This document shows, piece by piece, positions 62,286-64,000 of a stretch of 64,000 nucleotides of DNA; within the stretch, counting starts at the first letter, position 1, and every line of letters starts with the position of its first letter. The notes beneath the pieces are model-generated. The model saw only the letters and a program-made list of their open reading frames with translations. It had not been told where the DNA came from and ran no database searches. The stretch is from Myxococcales bacterium (GTDB taxonomy: Bacteria; Myxococcota; Myxococcia; Myxococcales; Myxococcaceae), in assembly GCA_020846875.1 (NCBI GenBank), contig JADLDB010000008.1, positions 1 to 64,000 on the forward strand. The letters run 5' to 3'. The translations under genes were made by a program, and so were the position numbers.

Positions 62286-62759
62286 ATGCCCCGCACCATC
62301 GAAGGCACCCTGGTCAACCCCCACGGCCGCTTCGCCGTGTGTGTCAGCCGCTTCAACTCCTTCATCACCGAGCACCTGCTCACCGGCGCCGTCGACGCGC
62401 TGGTGCGTCACGGGGTGGCCGACGCCGACCTCGACGTCTTCCGCTGCCCCGGCACCTTCGAGCTCTCCGGGCTGGTCCGCCGCGTCGCCCAGGGCGGCAA
62501 GTACGTGGGCGTGGTGGCCTTGGGCTGCGTCATCCGTGGAGGGACGCCGCACTTCGAGTACGTGGCCGGCGAGGTGGCCAAGGGCATCGGCCAGGTGGCG
62601 CTCACCGCTGACTGCGCCGTCACCTTTGGCGTGCTGACCACCGACACCGTCGAGCAGGCCGTCGATCGCGCGGGCGTGAAGGCCGGCAACAAGGGCGGCG
62701 ACGCGGCGATCGCCTGCATCGAGCTGGTCAACCTCTACGCGCGGATGGGGGCGAAGTAG
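62286..62759 (+). CDS. ribH: 6,7-dimethyl-8-ribityllumazine synthase
   Basis: A 157-residue enzyme condensing 3,4-dihydroxybutanone phosphate with the pyrimidinedione precursor. Typical residues are 'FAVCVSRFNSFITEHLL' near the N-terminus, 'VFRCPGTFELSGLVRRVA', 'VGVVALGCVIRGGTPHFEYV' with the catalytic His, and 'FGVLTTDTVEQAVDRAG'. Length is normal. It forms icosahedral or pentameric cages. It follows ribBA by 9 nt and precedes nusB by 3 nt, the usual order ribBA-ribH-nusB in this lineage. Confidence 0.96.
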   Translation: MPRTIEGTLVNPHGRFAVCVSRFNSFITEHLLTGAVDALVRHGVADADLDVFRCPGTFELSGLVRRVAQGGKYVGVVALGCVIRGGTPHFEYVAGEVAKGIGQVALTADCAVTFGVLTTDTVEQAVDRAGVKAGNKGGDAAIACIELVNLYARMGAK

Positions 62760-62762
62760 CCC

Positions 62763-63188
62763 ATGGGCGCGCGGCACCTCGGGCGCGAGCGCGCGCTCCA
62801 GGCCCTGTACCAGCTGGAGCAGGATCCCCGCCTCGACGCGAAGGCCGCGCTGGAGGCCGCCTGGAACGCCAGCGACGAGGACGGTCCCCGCGAGCCGCAG
62901 GCCGATCAGTTCGCCCTGGAGCTGGTGGGCGGCGTGCGCGATCACCTCGCAGAGATCGACCAGCTCATCGAAGCCCACTCCCTCAACTGGCGGCTCGATC
63001 GCATGCACCGCATCGATCGCAACGTGCTGCGCATCGGCATCTTCGAGCTCAAGTTCCGCCAGGACATTCCCCGCAAGGTGACCATCAACGAGGCGGTGGA
63101 GCTGGGCAAGACGTTCGGCAACGAGGCATCCAGCGCCTTCATCAACGGCCTGCTGGATCGCGTGGCCGGCGTGGTCGAGAAGGCCTAG
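62763..63188 (+). CDS. nusB: transcription antitermination factor NusB
   Basis: A 141-residue all-helical RNA-binding protein acting with NusE on boxA in rRNA antitermination. 'ARHLGRERALQALYQLEQDP' at the N-terminus, 'IDQLIEAHSLNWRLDRMHRI', 'RIGIFELKFRQDIPRKVTIN' and 'FGNEASSAFINGLLDRV' are diagnostic. It follows ribH by 3 nt and precedes the M17-like gene by 5 nt, so all are one transcript. Confidence 0.97.
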   Translation: MGARHLGRERALQALYQLEQDPRLDAKAALEAAWNASDEDGPREPQADQFALELVGGVRDHLAEIDQLIEAHSLNWRLDRMHRIDRNVLRIGIFELKFRQDIPRKVTINEAVELGKTFGNEASSAFINGLLDRVAGVVEKA

Positions 63189-63193
63189 AGGGC

Positions 63194-63649
63194 ATGGCCG
63201 GCAACGTGTCGAAGGTGCCCGCCAGCCTCGCCGCCCTCGACGGCCTCGAAGGCACCGAAGCCATCTGCTGCTTCCTCTGCGAGGACGAGCGCCCCCTCAC
63301 CGGCGCGGCTGGCTTCCTCGACTGGCGGCTGTGCGGGGGGCTGTCCCGGGTGCTCAAGGCCGGCTTCTTCACCGGCGCCCCGGGCGAGAAGCTGCTCCTG
63401 CCGTCCTCGAGCCAGGTCCCCGCCCCGAAGATCTTCGCGGTCGGCCTGGGCCGCGCCTCCTCCATCACCCCGCTGGGCCTCGAGCACGCCCTGTCCCAGG
63501 CCGGCACCATGCTGACGAAGGCCCAGGTGGCCTCGGTGGCGCTCACCTTCCCCACGCTGCCCAGGACGGTGCTCGACAGCCGCGAGGAGCTCGTCGGGCG
63601 CACCTTCACCGCGTCCTTCGCCGGGCGGATCACCGTCTTCACCGGCTGA
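63194..63649 (+). CDS. stand-alone M17 aminopeptidase N-terminal-like (macro-type) domain protein
   Basis: A 151-residue cytoplasmic protein with no catalytic M17 domain. 'AICCFLCEDERPLTGAAGFL', 'WRLCGGLSRVLKAGFFTG', 'KLLLPSSSQVPAPKIFAVGL' and 'TMLTKAQVASVALTFPTLPR' match the Peptidase_M17_N fold that precedes the metal-binding half of leucyl aminopeptidases. Full enzymes are about 480-500 residues, so the catalytic metal ligands are missing here by design or by ancient loss. Regulatory or ligand-binding function is inferred. It follows nusB by 5 nt. Confidence 0.75.
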   Translation: MAGNVSKVPASLAALDGLEGTEAICCFLCEDERPLTGAAGFLDWRLCGGLSRVLKAGFFTGAPGEKLLLPSSSQVPAPKIFAVGLGRASSITPLGLEHALSQAGTMLTKAQVASVALTFPTLPRTVLDSREELVGRTFTASFAGRITVFTG

Positions 63650-63686
63650 TCGCCCGCGTCCCCGCGCGTGCTAGCATGTGGGTATC

Positions 63687-64000
63687 TTGAGCACCCACAA
63701 GGTCCTCATCGTCGAAGACTCACGGGCCACGCGGGAGCTGCTCGCCGCTGCCCTGAGCGGCCTCGACGGGGTGGAGGTGCACACCGCGGTGTCGGGCTTC
63801 GAGGCCTTGAAGGTGCTGCCGCGCCACCGCTTCGCGTTGATCATCACCGACATCAACATGCCGGACATCAACGGGCTGGAGCTGATCAACTTCGTGAAGA
63901 AGAACCCGCACTACAAGGAAACGCCGCTCTTCGTGGTCACCACCGAGGGCCGCCCGCAGGATCGCGACCGCGGGCTGCAGCTCGGCGCCAGCGAGTACGT
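63687..64000 (+). CDS. CheY-like response regulator, 5' part
   Basis: The gene runs off the right edge. The visible 104 residues form a receiver domain: 'KVLIVEDSRATRELLAAAL' with the acidic pair, phospho-acceptor Asp in 'FALIITDINMPDINGLELI', and Thr in 'FVVTTEGRPQDRDRG'. The likely start is TTG at 63687, giving S-T-H-K-V-L-I-V-E-D; an in-frame GTG at 63678 is the alternative. The ATG at 63676 is in another frame and stops at once. The output domain, if any, is outside the window. Confidence 0.85.
   Translation, partial: MSTHKVLIVEDSRATRELLAAALSGLDGVEVHTAVSGFEALKVLPRHRFALIITDINMPDINGLELINFVKKNPHYKETPLFVVTTEGRPQDRDRGLQLGASEY

Overview
The window is very GC-rich, densely packed DNA from a myxobacterium (Myxococcota). 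This is inferred from lineage-typical families: an MXAN_5187-type protein, a PATAN/DUF4388 protein, an FHA-GGDEF cyclase, many 'DAG'-rich or Cys-rich lipoproteins, HEAT-repeat secreted proteins, an AAA-TPR-sigma54 activator and EF-hand proteins. Genus cannot be fixed from the sequence alone. I see no rRNA, tRNA, CRISPR array, insertion sequence or prophage. About 57 genes are supported, many in short operons with ATGA/GTGA stop-start overlaps. No gene-free stretch reaches 300 bases; the two largest gaps (21152-21409 and 32302-32559) hold a sigma54 promoter and a terminator respectively.

Layout. 1-2073: the end of a repeat-companion-type protein with a probable frameshift, a Vps62-like lipoprotein, and a coupled small-protein/nucleotidyltransferase pair. 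2074-7100 (minus): a five-gene operon for a SsuABC/TauABC-type importer whose substrate-binding domain is membrane-anchored and fused to an OmpA-type peptidoglycan-binding domain. It is flanked by two coiled-coil proteins and is the best candidate for a poorly described system here. 7159-13848: GAF protein, TruD, PATAN protein, DsbA-like protein, asparaginase and FHA-GGDEF diguanylate cyclase. 13874-19236: a degenerate GGDEF protein, two divergent HEAT proteins, a DUF1460 amidase-like protein, a YhfC intramembrane protease and a small DUF2007-like protein. 19301-25499: MXAN_5187-type membrane protein, a 1231-residue sigma54 activator with its own near-perfect sigma54 promoter, and a lipoprotein.

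25496-32301 (minus): a four-gene run of PBP1A, an FG-GAP protein, a family-5 solute-binding-like protein and an NtrY-like histidine kinase. This may link envelope synthesis to sensing. 32560-41146: TPR lipoprotein with a terminator and a sigma54-like promoter, EF-hand protein, C69 dipeptidase, RF3, a nucleotidyltransferase-family remnant, a CBS protein, a DUF697-SCP2 fusion, an unknown protein and an internally deleted endonuclease/exonuclease/phosphatase pseudogene. 41224-48365: M32 carboxypeptidase, YceI lipoprotein, MoaD-MoaE fusion, Cys-rich lipoprotein, GlpD and Nudix hydrolase. 48430-55552: small lipoproteins and secreted proteins, a PAP2 phosphatase, an S9 oligopeptidase and an amidohydrolase.

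55606-64000 (plus): a cyclic-nucleotide-binding protein, then riboflavin genes ribE, ribBA and ribH followed by nusB. The riboflavin block is split by a frameshifted methyltransferase and two envelope proteins, one with five 34-residue Cys-rich repeats. The GTP cyclohydrolase II half of RibBA has lost its zinc and active-site residues, so a separate GTP cyclohydrolase II must exist elsewhere if the pathway works. The window ends with a stand-alone M17 N-terminal domain protein and the start of a CheY-like receiver.
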